From Atherinomorus stipes (taxonomy: Eukaryota > Chordata > Actinopteri > Atheriniformes > Atherinidae), in the NCBI GenBank assembly GCA_023101725.1, contig JALJCO010007085.1:124001-188000 (forward strand): a DNA stretch of 64,000 nucleotides, given 5' to 3'. The position numbers and the translations under genes are program-made. Positions 1 through 13,544 of the stretch are shown here, piece by piece. Below the pieces are notes generated by a model that made no database searches, was not told the origin of the DNA, and saw nothing but the letters and a program-made list of their open reading frames with translations. Position 1 is the first letter of the stretch. The number at the start of each line of letters is the position of its first letter.

Positions 1-399
1 AAAGAGGGAACACTCCAGCTGTAACACATAGAAATATCATACAACCTCCTGTTTGAAAAAACAAACAAACTCACCTTTCCAGAGAACAAACATTTACCAT
101 GTTTATAATCAGTACAGAACATCAGAACATGTCTTTGTTATGAACATCTTGGCTGTAGATGTTCCAGTTTATCCAAACTGGAACTGTATTGTTGCTGTAT
201 TGTATCCTCTGGTTTCTACTTCCCAGCTTTAACCTTCATACTATTGTACATGGAGGACAGCGCCATTAATGTTTTTTGCTTTTGCTGGTTCATACAATAG
301 CATAATACAGTCACACAGTAACTTTTAAATCTTGCAAACCTATCAGTTTCTTTTGTGTATTCAACATTTGTAAGTGGCCTTATCTACCATTCTGTAGCA

Positions 400-581
400 G
401 TAGCTGAGTCTGGGGACCAGATCCAATTCTTTAAATGCATTTACACTGCTCAGCTTCACTGCCAGCATCATTTGGCAATGAATGTTACTATACTTTTCCA
501 CACAGATTTGCACTCTTAGAACCAGTTGGGAAGCGTTTAAGAGCCACATGTAGCTCAAGAGTCACAGGTTGCAGACCCCTG
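400..581. mobile_element. hAT-type transposon end fragment
   Basis: The stretch ends in a run reading 'gagccacatgtagctc...gtcacaggttgcagacccctg', which I recognise as one terminus of a widespread fish and vertebrate hAT-like repeat (terminal motif CAGGGGTC on the other strand). The preceding 150 bases resemble the subterminal part of the same family. The other end and the target duplication are not identified, so this is a fragment. The call rests on remembered similarity. Confidence 0.45.
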
Positions 582-2589
582 CCCCAGTCCAACTCCTGAC
601 TCCAGCTCGATCATTTTCTTGGGTTCATTTAGCCAGCGATGGCTCTGTAAGTTCTGAATGCCCTACATTGTCAGGGGTCAGCCTTGTTGGCCCCTCTAGC
701 GTCTGGGTGACTTTCAGGTCCATTTTCAGTGTCAGCAAATTCGGGGCTCTTTGAAAAATGATCCTTATAATCGGTTCCTGACAGCGTTGTCTTGCACAGC
801 CAGACCTGTCTACATAGAGCTGTGTCAGCAGCAATAAATGGTCTGCACCATTTACCAGTGCAGTTCTTCCTCAACTGAGGAAAAAGGGCATTGTTTTGTT
901 AATATTTTACAAAGCAAAAAATGGTGTTGGTGGGAACCTACTAGGTTGGCACTGGTGGGAAAGCATACAAGAACACCATAAGAGTAAATATGTTTTTTAA
1001 AGGGCTATATGACCTTGAATAATGCTTGTCCTCATCAAAACTTGACATTTTCTGCAGATGAAGGAGGAAAGGATAAATCCTGCTTGAAAATAATCAGCTA
1101 GTTAGCTGTGTATCCCAATGGTCAATATCTGGACAGCGAGACTGTTGAGAAAGGGGTTACACCACAGAGATTCATAAGCATTTGTGATCCTAGTGACCTT
1201 TGTTACTTAACCCCTTCACCCCTGTTGTTTTAAATTTACGGCAAACCACTTCTGGCCTTGTTCATGTGATTTCTTTATCTTTAATTTGTTTTTATTAATG
1301 TATTTGCTTTCATGCATGTGAGGGGCTTATGGCCTGTGACATCTCTGTTGACTTGATTGGTATGCTTGATTTACCTCTTTATGTAGATACCAACCTGTTA
1401 GGCATGTACAAAAAAAGTTCTCAAAAATGACGCTAGCATTAGAACAACAAATAAGTTGAATTTACTTTGAGAGCTGTGCTCATTCCATACATCCACTTAG
1501 CCAGCAGTTTGTTGTAACCAGATGGAGATGTTTGTTGACTTTGCATTCATAGTATACAGATACCCTTTTTATTACTGTCAGACTGCTGGACGATGCACAC
1601 TATTGCAAACAGTTTGAAATAAATGGTCTTTCTTAGGCTAAAAGATATATTTCATTTTTAATCTTGCATTTGTGTAGGCACCTGGCTCAATTTTGTGTGT
1701 CCTATTGTAGATGGGTCCTACGTTAACGTTCCTGAAACAAACACAGTTGTGTCTTGTTTTCAAATCCTCGAGTCATTTTTACCACCGTCAACCTTGTGGC
1801 CTTAATTGCTCAAATTGGTCCTTACATTGCCCCCCACCAGTTATCTGCGTATTGCAGCTTACGAGCAGATACCATTAACTTCTGGGAAGGTGCACAAATG
1901 CTTCACGGAAATGCAAATTATAAGAGGCAGCCATGAAAAACAGCTTAAGCATAATTAAAAGCAAGTTTATTCTTGGCTTTGTCTGCACTCACATAGAAGT
2001 TAAGAATTTGTGTAAAAAAATTGCGTCACAGTTGAACTAATTGCTTTTACTGACTAAAAATAAACATGGATGTAATCTAAAACCACATAAGATGATTTAT
2101 TTCAACAAAACACATAATGGTTCTCTTCAAATCCCTCTGATACTTTTTCATCTTGTTTTCTCCTTATGTATCCTCAAGGATTCCCAAATCGTCCCATCAT
2201 GCATTCAATCAGGGTCCAGCTGTATGACATAATACTATGATAATAAAACAATAAACACTCAGTTTATCTAAATAGGAAACATTTAACCCATCCCTAAATT
2301 TACTAGAGACATACTCCAGTACAAGGAGCAGTTTGGGGTTACATACCCTCAATTATATTCACTCTGTTTACTTCTTTGTTTAAACTGTGCACAGACAAAT
2401 GAAGCAGCATGTTTTTGGTTGCACTGAGAGTTCCTGTTGTTTGCAAAGTCTAGCATCATACTGCATGATGAGCTGTGCTCTCAGGAAGATAAGAAATAAA
2501 TTTGATTTCCAAAACTATTTGTTCAGATTTAACTGTGCAGACTTCATTAACCTCCTGGGCAAATATAACCGCCAACAATAGCAACTGAC

Positions 2590-2960
2590 AGACGAAGAAT
2601 TGATTCAACTTTATAATAAAGCCAGCTGACGTCACTCTGCCATCATTTTTCTCATGTCCGACGGGTGAAACTTCATCAAACAGACAGCAATTTAAAGCTC
2701 CAGCAGATCCGTTAAAGGCCCCAATCAACAAGTGTCAGCTTGGGGTCAGGCGGCAAGCCGAGGCTTCCTGCATCTTCCTGTTGCGGGTAGAGTATTCTGG
2801 AGAGACTGGTGAGTGAACCTCTGGTGCCTGGCTGCTGTTCATTAAGAGTATTAATGATTAACTGAGAGTGCTATTGTCCCCTTGGGCCCAGCTGTCCCTC
2901 CTCTGCCGTTGATCCACTCCGATGCCTCTGGGCCACTAAACTGGCTCCATTCATGTGCTA
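2590..2960. promoter_or_regulatory. Candidate distal regulatory block with a CRE
   Basis: This block is more GC-balanced than its surroundings, lacks repeats and has no coding signature. It contains a full palindromic CRE (TGACGTCA, 2627-2634), the consensus site for CREB/ATF factors. It lies about 11 kb upstream of the presumed cdk6 promoter. Enhancer function is only inferred; alignment to other fish would decide it. Confidence 0.3.
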
Positions 2961-5782
2961 AAGTGACAGCTGCTCCTCACATTCCACAGAAAATTAACTA
3001 CAGGCACCGGAAAACAAGCTGGGAGAAAATAAATAACATTTGACAGATTTGCTTTGTCTGTTTCTTAAGGAAAGGATTGGCAATGAAAGGCTGGATCGGA
3101 AGGATTATTTCAAGCCTGTGTGATAATAGTGAAGGATGCAGACAGAAGAAGAGATAATGTTTGCTGTGTTGGCACTTAGTCATTCAAGGGGATAAGGAAC
3201 AAGTGAATGCAACTTTACTGGTGTGATGAAAGCCATCAACCAATATGTCAATATATACTAGGCGACTTAAACAGCTAATTCATTGTTATACATGGTGTTT
3301 ATGAGATAGGATCACAGCATAAAATGACTTCGGGTGATGTATTTCACATGGAGAGAACTTTAACTTTCCTTTTTGGGCACGACAAAGAAAAATCTTTTTT
3401 TTTTTAAGTGCTACTCTAAGTTGAATTTAATAGAAAATAAAGCTTTTGACTTTTACAACTATCCTTGATCCACGCATGCATTAGCTATGCGATTACTTGC
3501 ATAGCAACCTGGTATTTTGGCATCAATACTTGAAAAAAGGAAAGGTACAATAAACAATATCAGTAATGTGCGCTTGTATCTGTGCATGATGATATGGGCT
3601 GATGTTTTACAGCAGGCGCTGTTAAGAAATCGGAGTCTTTTTATCTCACCGCAGTGAGGACTTTAATTAGCCCTTGAAAGCACCGCTGGTGTTTCATTGG
3701 CATCTGCAGCTCTTATATTGTGACAAACTGTTATTCTTTCACCTGGGAACACTTATCCCGTCTGTCTTGTCTGTAATCAGTTGAGTGGTCGCAGATACTA
3801 CATGTTCCTGCTGTGGGAGTGCAATGTTACTAGAGAAGGGGAGTATACGATCTTACAGCCTTGTTTTCTGTATTTGCACCAGCACTCCTTGGACACAGGT
3901 GGGATGTAATTACTGGAAACATGATGGTTGTTTTTCAAATCACTTTCAATTAGAGGGTCTCATAGACCTCTTTCTTTTTTTGTTTATGGTTTTGCAGAAG
4001 CAAACACATACTTCACATACCAGTTTGAGTTTCCTTGCATTAGCATGTGAAGAGATAAGAAGAGCCACCTGACAAAGCAAAAGAATAGCCCCGAAGTTAT
4101 ATCTGGTGGGGTAATCCTTTTAATAAATAGTTTGTGTTAAGCCAAGCAGAGGTGTGATTCCAACTCAGTGGTTATTTTTGTGGCTGTAGTTGAGAGAAAA
4201 GCAAAGTAATTCTCCTCATGCATGAGTAATCAATGTGAGGGTCTACGACTGAGCTCACTTCCTCTTTGCTGAATTTGCAGCGTGTCAACACATATTTTGA
4301 GACTTCTCCACTTGCAAAATTATTTTGTTGGCTGACAAAACGCTCATTGCTATAACGGCCTTTATTATGCCAAATTTATGTGTGATCACTGTACAATATC
4401 AGCTCAGTTGGCAGACAGGAAAAGCTTACATTGCCTTTAGCTTTGCTCTCAAATCGATCCCTTCTTCTTTGTGATTGCATGAACAAGATACATGAAAAAA
4501 TAAATGAAAGTCAGAGCTAATTGACACATACTGCCTACTGTTCAGGATAATATGACTCATTTACATGTCTGCGTGTTTAAGTGAGGTTTTGCTGTAGAAG
4601 AAGTGGCACCACGTGTCTTTCAAATGCAGGAAAATGATGTAATCAGCCCACATGGCCAGTTTGTAAAACATCACAAAACTAATCTATATACTGGTGTTCT
4701 TCATTTTCATTTTTTCCTGACAAGTAAATGGTTACATATAAATATAAAAAATAGAAAGTCCTTGTTAAGAGGTTGGAAGTTGTGGTGGAGCCACATGTGA
4801 CTTTTCAAGCTAATTCCTTTTAAAAGATTTTCCTTTTGGTTTTACTTTGTTTCCTGCTTGTTAAGAATAGGGAAACAACTTGCATTAAATAGTACTTCTC
4901 ACAGCCTCTATCACAGTTTTGAAATCTCTTTTTAGTGCAAAACAGTGCAGATGTGAAGGGAAAATTCAAATTAAATGCCTCTGTGTTTTATATGAAAAGT
5001 CTGTACAAGTTGTGCACAAATACAGCAGTTTTCTGTTAAACATGAAACAAGATTGAATCAAGAAACCAGAAATGAAAATTAATTCTCAACATCAAAGGCA
5101 CATGAAGTGTTAAAAAGTGTCCTATTAACCTGTCTGCAACAAGTTTCTAAAGTCGCATAGGACAGTCTGATTGTTGGTTACCAGGGTATCACTTCTCTGT
5201 TAGTGAAAACACTACTGCTCTTACTAACGACATGAAATGTGTAACACAAATAAACTTGCTTGCTAAAGGGGTTCACTGTGTTTTCAGACGGACATCTTTT
5301 TGAGCCCCTGTTACCTGGTATGGTGGTTCATCATCAACACTGTCCAGCAGCTTGAAAGATGGATGTGCAACGCCACATCCAGTCTTTTTCACTGTTGCAG
5401 AATTCCTTCTTCACTTCTTTTAGCTTATTGATTATTTGTTCTGGCGTTCAAGTGAATCCAGCCTTTGCCCACTCATGACAGTTTGCAAAGAAGGACCAGT
5501 TTTTTGTCTCGAGTCGAGGACTGGATTTTCAAGTTCTGAATCAACTTTTTTTCCCCTTCTGAACATGGCAGAAGGTTTAAAATTAAGTTTCTAGAACCAG
5601 GATGGAGCCCTGCTTGAATGAAAGGGTCATCAGAAGACAAAAACCAAGTCCTGCTGATATTTTTCAGACCATCTGTCCACCTAAACTCTATATTCCTCTT
5701 ACCAAACATTTTTGGTGCTTAAATAAAGCCATATTTACTTGTGCGACAACAGAACAGTAACTGAAAATTAGAAATATTTAAT

Positions 5783-6352
5783 ATTGGCTTTTTTTTTTTT
5801 TTTTACCAATATCCAATATTGTCCAACTCTTAAATTCCGATATTTGATATCAATCGATACTGACATATGCAGACAACTGTGAGGTTGTATCTCTCATATT
5901 TTGAGAAATACAACTAACATTCTACTCTGACAGCAAAGATCCCAAAACAGCCTCAACTGAGCCAGAGGAGTTCATTTTGGACATCTGGCTGCCATATATC
6001 AGATACTAGCAGGTATTAGCCAACATGTGGCTAATTCTAATGTTTCTGACACCTTGAATACTTAACCAACAACTTAAAACCAGACATATTATAAGCAGCT
6101 TCAAAGCAAGTCAGTCTGTAGCAGCAGCAGCAGCACCGTAGTCACATGACTCTAAAAGGAATGCTGGGATATGAAGTTCTTCCACAATAACAGGGACTTT
6201 TCTACATGCTGGACCGCTGCTAATAAAACAAGATCTCACGAGACCTCATAGTTCTGTTACGAAATCTCTAGTTAGTAAAAATATCGGTCTGAAAAAAAGA
6301 TATTTTCTGATATTACATTCTCATGACAATATTGGCCAATAATATCAGACGT
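5783..6352. mobile_element. Non-autonomous hAT-like element (ATATCGG family)
   Basis: The left end reads '...accaatatccaatattgtcc' followed by 'gatatcaatcgatactg'. The right end carries 'gatattacattctcatgacaatattggccaataatatcag'. Together they match the ends of a common teleost MITE whose termini read 'cgatattggcc..' in opposite orientation. The interior has no transposase. A poly-T run sits at the left end and a (CAG)n-like run near 6120. The ends are diverged, so boundaries are approximate and no target duplication was found. Confidence 0.5.
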
Positions 6353-6689
6353 AACAACTCAGTCTTCTCTCTCCTCAATACAGGAAGGTGTGGAAGTCAT
6401 GTGAGGTAAGCAAAGAGATTGAAGGCAACGTGCAGAAATAAATCAGGGGAGCAGGTGCATAGTCTCACTTAGGGGTGAAGCTATTTATCAAAGAGCTATA
6501 GCTGTAAAAGACACATTCTTACTAAGTAATGAAATAATTGGAATGTGAGCCTGAAACCATAGATCTTATCAGCATTGCGTTGGTTATTTCTTACAGCTCC
6601 TCTTTCTCCCAAAGTAGCTCCAAACCAGGTTTTACAGAAAGATAAATTAGCTTCTGAGGGGTAGCAGATGTTAGCTAGAAGTCTCATTT

Positions 6690-6910
6690 AAATGTCACAC
6701 TGACCCTCTGTTTGGGTTTGTGTGTGTGTCTACAGTTGTGACCACATGAATTTGTATGTGACTGTGTCTGCACGTGGCTGCGCATCCAGCCCAGCCCTCC
6801 CCGTCGGCCGAGGTGGCAGGTGTTCCTGTGTCCCCTAAAAGAGCAGGTTTTTATGTCGCCTCCTCAAGTTAGTGGCTTGGTTGCCATGGGGATGCCCCAA
6901 CAGAAAGAGG
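6690..6910. promoter_or_regulatory. Candidate regulatory block with an RFX-like X-box
   Basis: This is a locally GC-rich, non-repetitive stretch after a short GT run. It includes GTTGCCATGGGGAT at 6880-6893. The first ten bases match the RFX X-box consensus exactly; the second half-site is imperfect. Nothing suggests coding. The regulatory role is inferred from the motif and composition only. Confidence 0.2.
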
Positions 6911-8396
6911 CTTGTGTCTAGGGGCCAGTGCTGGGGAGAAGAGGAGGACAGGGGAAGAGGAGAGAAGGGGTTTTACTTGCACCGCACACTCTGGACTTCA
7001 CCCTGAGGAAAATAGGGGATCAATTCAGATACGGAACAGAGTTGGATTGTCTGCTGGCATCATGTCGGCCTCTGTCTTTACACTCAAAATCTTACTAAAA
7101 TATTATGCTGTTGATGTTTGATCTACCTTTTGGGAGGCATAGCAGACTAAGTGATGCTTGTAAATCCTAACAATGGGATCAGGGACTTAAAAAGGCATCC
7201 AATATCACACATCCTATCAGTTTTCTCCGCAGGTGTGACAGCTGTTTGCCTAAAGACATCTGCTTATTATCATCGTTCCCTATGCCTTGTAGCATGGACA
7301 TCCCCCTCTATTTAGTGGGACACTGTGTAGATGGGACCACAATCAATCTCTGCTATTCTCTCTGTAGATCCTCCACTGTGTGTGGGTGGTGGATGTAAGT
7401 AGATCTGGGACAGACTGGGAGTCACCTGTCCCTTGTTGGCCTCTCTTCCCCTGCGGGAGGGCCATAATTCTCTCTTGGCTGGGCTGATCAACAGCTGCCA
7501 TGTGAACACACACACACACACACCTTCACATATGCATGGAGGCATAAAAACAAATGGATTCAGACTCATAAATGCATACCTTGGAGTCAGAATGAAAGAT
7601 GAACGCAGCTTCTTTTAAGTGCTGAAAAGCAGGAAAACATTAGGGCAAGTAGCTGGTCTTGGTTCGTTTATGACTCAATATTATCCCTGTAAATGTTTCA
7701 CATTGGTGAGAAATTTAATGCAAAAGGTTCCAAAACCTTGTTCTGGGAAGCTAAAATGCCTGTTTCTGCAATCCCAAAAGAGAAAAGTTGGGAGCAGTCT
7801 TAAAAAAAAAAAAAAAAAGTTAATTAAAAATAAAACAAACAAAAAAAGACAGAAAAAAGATGTTTTTGTATTTTAAGTCAGCAGTTAAAAGACAGAGTCT
7901 GGGTGTCTGCGATGTCAGGCCAGTAAAAAAGAAAAAAAAAAAAACTAGCTTTTTCAAACAGATGATGCCAAAAGGTGATCATTACCATGATTTGATAAAA
8001 ATGCAGCATCCATAAAAAGCTGAAGCTAAGGTGAACTGATGATTTTAATTGTTCACAAATATATGAGGAAAATCTATCAGTAACATTCCTGAAAGAAGAA
8101 CAGGAGCGTATTTCTCCCTCTACACTTCACAACATGATTAACATTAAGAATTGAGGATCAGGATATGGTGCATGCTTGAGCTGGAAACCTGTGAGCATCG
8201 ATCCCTCAGACTGCACCGCATCAAAAACCTTCATCTATTAATTACTGGTATAAACACAGGTGATGGATTTCTGTGGAGAAGCCTTTGTCAAGCATTATGG
8301 TAAGGAGTAACATTCATGACTGCTACTTAAAACATACACAAGCAAAACCAGAAGCCTTACGATAATCTTGTCTGACTTCTTTGGGCTCAAAGGCAT

Positions 8397-8414
8397 GGGG
8401 GGGGGGGGGGGGGG
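8397..8414 (+). repeat. Poly-G tract (18 G)
   Basis: An uninterrupted run of 18 G. Its length is probably polymorphic or affected by sequencing slippage. Confidence 0.9.
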
Positions 8415-9163
8415 CATCACATGGAGGAAAGTGTTTGGGATCTGAAGAAGTGGATGTATGGCCAAGACCAAAGATGCAGGGACCTGCATTTAACTCTCAC
8501 CTGTCCCCAAAGAAGAGCATGCAAATTGGAAAAAAATAAATAAATAAATGCAATAATGTGTCGCTGCTGTTGCACAGCTTAAGTTATAATCACAACCAGT
8601 GGGGATATCTATAATTTTTCTTGTTTGCTTGTTTGTTTTTCATCCAAAGTCATTTGGACTGTTAAAAATGTAAGTATTCTTTTACTGGCATTTGAGGGAA
8701 TATGATTGGTTAGAAACTGAAGGCTACTTTCAATTAGAGATGGGCTCTGTAGGACCAAAGCACCAATAGCACCAAAAATATCTCCATTAAATGTACTTTG
8801 CCTGTTTGAATAATGGATGGCAGTTAATGTCTTTGTTTTGGATGAGAGAAAACATTAGATATCTTGAGTTTATAGTGTCTGCAGACAAGTAAAAGTCAAA
8901 GTAAATATTAGAGCTACATTTTCAACTTTTTCTGATTTGGAGTTGCATTTAACTCCTAATCAGCCACTTCTCTCCTCTCTGCTGTTTCTGTTTTAATTCA
9001 TCTAAAGAATTCATCATGGAACATGTAACAGAAACATAAGGTGAATATTTTCCACATATATCAACAATGTCTTGGTTGCAATCATGTGTAAAAGTGTGTT
9101 ATTGTACTTGTACAAATGTGTGGCAGGACTTGGATCAACCCACAGGAAACACCTTGTGTAATG

Positions 9164-9497
9164 CATTGTTTCTCAAATGGGGGTACACGTATCCCTGTGG
9201 GAACTTTTAGGCATTTCAGGGGGTACGTGAAATATTTTGATATCATGTATGTTTTTTTTTTTCTTCATAAATGGAAAAAAAATCCTTCAATTAAATAATA
9301 AAGATTTCAATAAATGTAAGTGTATGTTCATAAACTGAATTTAAACTTTTTCACGCTTTTATAATGAGATAACCCAGGCACAAATGACAAAGTGCTGTTA
9401 TTTATTTATTTATTTATTTTTTTTATCTATCGGGGATACTAGGCTGAAAACATCTTTCATGAGGGGTACTTTGTAGAAAAGAGGTTGAGAGCTTCTG
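9164..9497. mobile_element. Non-autonomous hAT element with 8-bp target duplication
   Basis: The element is about 334 bp and is flanked by a perfect 8-bp duplication, GTGTAATG, at 9156-9163 and 9498-9505. Eight bases is the target-site length of hAT transposons. The imperfect inverted ends read CATTGTTTCTCAAATGGGG (left) and, on the opposite strand, CAGAAGCTCTCAACCTC (right), sharing the hAT-like TCTCAA core. The 'gggggtac' subterminal motifs near both ends belong to a known fish family. There is no transposase, so it must have been moved by a helper. Confidence 0.8.
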
Positions 9498-10508
9498 GTG
9501 TAATGAATTGTTGTGGGTTTAGCCCAAACAGTAACAGCAGATAATCAAAATTCATTAGAAATAAAAACGTTTCTTGTCAAGTGTATAAAAGATAAATGTA
9601 GAGGGCTGTTGATATGGAAAAACTGACACAGCTGAAACCAATTTACCAATTTATAAGATGCAGAAAGTGAATTATGTTTGGCAGCGATTTTAATCCCAGC
9701 ATTGAATATAAAAGTGTAATTAGTTAGATCAACAGACACAAAAACAGTAGTAAAATTTGATTAAAAATTATTTTGAATAATTTTCAAAACCTGAAGGGAA
9801 CTGTGGAAATACTTTTGTTTTGTAAATAAATATTATCATTCCTCTGGGAAAGTCTGTATAACAAGTTACCCTACTTATTCATCACAATCAGATAAAGAGT
9901 TCAAATAAACATTTTTGTTACTTAACAGTAAATTCTTAACATCTTAGCTCTCCAGTTTCTCCATTTTAGTGGAGCTTTTTAAAATTGTTTTTTAGTTGTC
10001 TGATTCCTTTCCAAGTTCACTTTTAGGTTTATTTCCTGGACAGCAAAGTAGAGCCTTCATGTTATTTGAGCCCTTATCAGTCCTGAAAGAGCAGTGCTGC
10101 TGTTTTACAAGTTCACAAAAAAAAACCTGACTTGTACAAACCAGAGAGGCTGTCTGCTCAAATACTCTGGTTTTTATTTCACCAGTCTGCAAATGAACTA
10201 AGCTGACTTTCCAAAAGTGGTCAGAACATTTAGTTTTCGTCTGATTTCTGCATCAGTTTTAAAGGAGTCTTTGTTGAGGCTGTGTTCCACCCACGCTCTC
10301 ACTCCAGTGATAACTTCTCAGGAAAACTCACCTGAAACACCAGTCAGGATGTTTTTGGCAGAAATCCAACTTTTGTTCTCACAATGAACTTTTTTGGAAA
10401 TAAGACAAAATGTTTCCACTTTCTTCCCTGATAAACAGATAGAAAAAGATGTTTTCTATTCATACTTCAGATTTGTAAGTTTTATGATACTATAAATTGT
10501 ATTAGTAT

Positions 10509-10568
<60 letters not shown>
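10509..10568. repeat. (AT)n microsatellite
   Basis: About 60 bp of uninterrupted AT dinucleotides. It abuts the left end of the next transposon and may have supplied its target site. Confidence 0.95.
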
Positions 10569-10571
<3 letters not shown>

Positions 10572-10917
10572 GGGTGCAACAATACATGTATTAATATCGA
10601 ACCGTTCAATACAGGTGTGTAGGCTATACTGAACCATGAGAGCTGCGTATCGAATATTGAACAACACAGCATTTTAAATGATGTTGAGCTTTGTGTTGAA
10701 AAATTGCATTTAACTACTCGTTCGACTACATTCTGGTCTGGCGTCTGGAACTGCTTTTGGTATTTATGTTCAGTATGACCCCAATGGAAAGCCGTTGTGG
10801 ACAAAGTCACAATGGCTAAAAAAAAGTATGAAAAATGATTCTGTATCGGAAAAATATCGAACCGTAACACTAACGTACTGAACGGAATAGTGAATTTCTT
10901 GTATTGTTGCACCACTA
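10569..10917. mobile_element. Non-autonomous hAT element (TAGGGGTGCAAC ends)
   Basis: Inverted ends are clear: the left reads TAGGGGTGCAACAATACA and the reverse complement of the right reads TAGTGGTGCAACAATACA, one mismatch in 18. Subterminal 'tatcgaaccgt' motifs also occur at both ends in opposite orientation. The flanks are AT repeats, so an 8-bp duplication (ATATATAT versus ATATATAG) is suggestive but not informative. The interior has no transposase-like frame; the 156-residue minus-strand frame crossing it is spurious. Confidence 0.75.
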
Positions 10918-10945
10918 ATATATAGATATGTACTGTATACAGTAT

Positions 10946-11320
10946 GTTGTCCTCAAATTTATTCATACCCATACCATTAAAGAAAAGACTAAATTCGCAG
11001 TTGTGATTCTGATGAAAAGAAACTTTAAAAAGTAACAATAACTTTTTTTTAATTACTAAATTATTATTTGATTAAATAAGATATTGCTTTTGAATTGTGA
11101 TTGAAAAGAATAATAATAGGCTACAGAAACCCCTGCAAAAGAATGAATGAATGAATGATAATAAAAACAACAAACAACAAACTGTCTAAGACTAGCACCT
11201 TGCTCATGAACAGTGGGCCCAAATATCTGTCAACAGGTGCAGATGTCTAAATGAACGTTACTGAAAAAACATGTGATTGCAGCGATTGCCTCAGACGGTT
11301 GTTCAACAAAATACTAGTTT
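10946..11320. repeat. Dispersed repeat, copy A
   Basis: This stretch is collinear with 44651-44985 in the same orientation. Shared blocks include 'attaaagaaaagactaaattcgcagttg', 'aacaagaaactttaaa', 'atattgctttt..aattgtg', 'cttg.tcatgaacagtgg', 'ctgtcaacaggtg' and 'gattgcctca'. It looks like a small non-autonomous DNA element, probably of the Tc1/mariner type whose ends read 'cagttgtgctcaa', but the ends of this copy are decayed. Confidence 0.6.
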
Positions 11321-13544
11321 TGGTGTCCCATCATGCTTGTTTGTTTGCTTTCTTTTTAATATTTCTTTGAACCACAATTCAAAACCAATGTTGTGATTTT
11401 CATACAATTTTTTATGTATTATTACTTTTGTCAATTTTCATCTTATTTCACTGGCAGCTGTTTATGTCCCCTTCTATAATTGGAGCAGGAATAAATTTGA
11501 GGATAACTGTATATATGTATGTATAAAATAAATTAGTATAATCATCAAATGTATAGGTAATATATTTATATAATATCTAGTAAAATTACAAAGAGGTATT
11601 TTTTGTCTTTGTTGTTCTTGAGATGTATTTTGAGTACAAAATAGCTCACAATATTTTAACAACTGTAGAAAATTTGTGTTTTTTTTGTTTGTTTTGGTCA
11701 AACTCATAATATAATGCAGCAGAAGAAGCTTTTACTATTATCTGGCCCTCTATGGCATCCAATTAGTATCATCCAATCATCATCTTTAAATTATTGTTAA
11801 AAACATCATACGACAAAATTCCTATCAGCTGTATTTAATTATTTATGTATACTGATAATACTTGGAGAATTAAAATCAAACTCATTTAAATGTGGCTTAT
11901 TCTCTGCTTATTCCAAAGGACAATTATTGTTTTATTAACAGATCTTACTCATATAAACTATTTTTTTTTCCTGTAACAGAGCATGCTTGTGTAGAATATA
12001 AAAACAAACAAAAATGTTATTTAAAAGGCTAAATTTGCCACAAGTCTTGATAAAATGCACATCAGCCATCAGCCAACAACCTGTGGCTTATATTTCTGTT
12101 AACCATCTTTTTTAAACTTACATTATTTTAATGCATAAAAGAATAGAAAGAATAAAATGACATGTTCATCAATTCAAATATTATTTCTTACTTTGAGATC
12201 ATATGTCACGAGCCACTATTAGAATTATGTAATCATTTAGGCTATAACTTGTGCATATTTTAGTTTTTTTTCTTACACTGCTTATTGCAACTTTAAGAAA
12301 ACAAATTTGAATATTAAACAATTTTCTGCCTACACTGCAGAGCAGGATGTTCTTCATTATACCAACCTGTTCCTGTGTATTTTCTGAAATCATTCCCTCG
12401 CATCAGTCCAATCGAGGTAAACATAAGACAAAACAGTTACTGAGTAACTGGTGACTGCTGGTGGAGATTATATAAAACAGTCACATTTTTCTCTTTCAGA
12501 ACGTGTAAGCTTGAATGTTTGTGGTATGTGTCTCTCATCTCTATCCTGCTCACAACTAATCTAATTGGTTTGTCCTCCTGCTACATCAGAGGTATGTCTG
12601 CTAATTTATTCTATCTGAGTGATGGCTCTCAGAGCTGATTTCACATGAACAATGATGATGAAAAAATGTAAATGATCCCGTTTACAGTAATTGGTCTGGG
12701 TCCCATTGTTTGCATTGTGCCTATTGTGATGTAAATGGTTTAGCATCGGGGTTGCCCACAACGTTGGGCAGGGAGATTGCCATAGATACTTCCATGTCAT
12801 TATCTCCCATAGTTTTACCTTTTCAATGGAAATAAAAGGATTCTATGAGTGGCATGGAAGACAAGTTTGCATGAAAATTATAGGATTGGGGGAATGACCT
12901 TCTTGTGATCTTCTGTGCATCTCTAATGCACGCCTTCCAATGAGGCTACAATAAAGGGGTTGGGTTACACGCCTGTAATTGGCTATTCATTGACATAATC
13001 TGACATCAAGTCTTGTCATGTCTAAACCGTGTCCAGCAAAAGAGAAAAAATAAATAAAGCTTGTCTGAAGTTTAGAGACAAGATTAAAATGTGTGCAGTT
13101 ATAATGGCTAAAGATTTTTGATTCTATCAAGACATAATTTTTTTTTTTTCCATTTAGAAAATAGTCAATTAAGCTGATAAAAGCTAAAAATGTTTTTAAA
13201 GCATCTAGAACATTTCCAAATAAGGGTTGAGATTTTTGACAGTGACATTCAATTAATTTTTTTTTCTGCTATTTCTTTTAATAAAAGAAGATTAATATAG
13301 TAATTTTTCAGATTTAAACAGGCAGCAGTTGTCACAAATCCATAGCTACTCAAAGAAATGATAAAAATCAGGCAACATTTTCAGCAATAAAATCAGAGTA
13401 AAATTTTTTAAATTCAATAATTAGAGGAAAATGTTCAGAGTCGACTAACAGTCGAATATCCCATTTTTTGCATTTAAGTGTGTGATGAGGATGTTAAGAG
13501 ATCAGATTTTTATTTCTATTATTTTATAAAAATCGTCAAATCTG

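Larger units (their letters stand above)
1..13544. other. Intergenic region upstream of cdk6
   Basis: No gene can be supported here. The open frames are short, overlap on both strands, and show no domain motif or exon-like splice signals. The DNA is AT-rich with simple repeats, including poly-A near 7801, poly-G at 8397 and (AT)n at 10509. It holds several DNA-transposon remnants, listed separately. Two stretches, about 2590-2960 and 6690-6910, are less AT-rich, non-repetitive and motif-bearing, so they are listed as possible regulatory DNA. I see nothing distinctive in about 600-2590, 2960-5780, 6910-9160 and 11320-13540. Confidence 0.7.

Noticed and set aside
10568..11038. 156-residue minus-strand open frame
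   Set aside because: It spans a hAT element and a dispersed repeat and has no recognisable protein motif.
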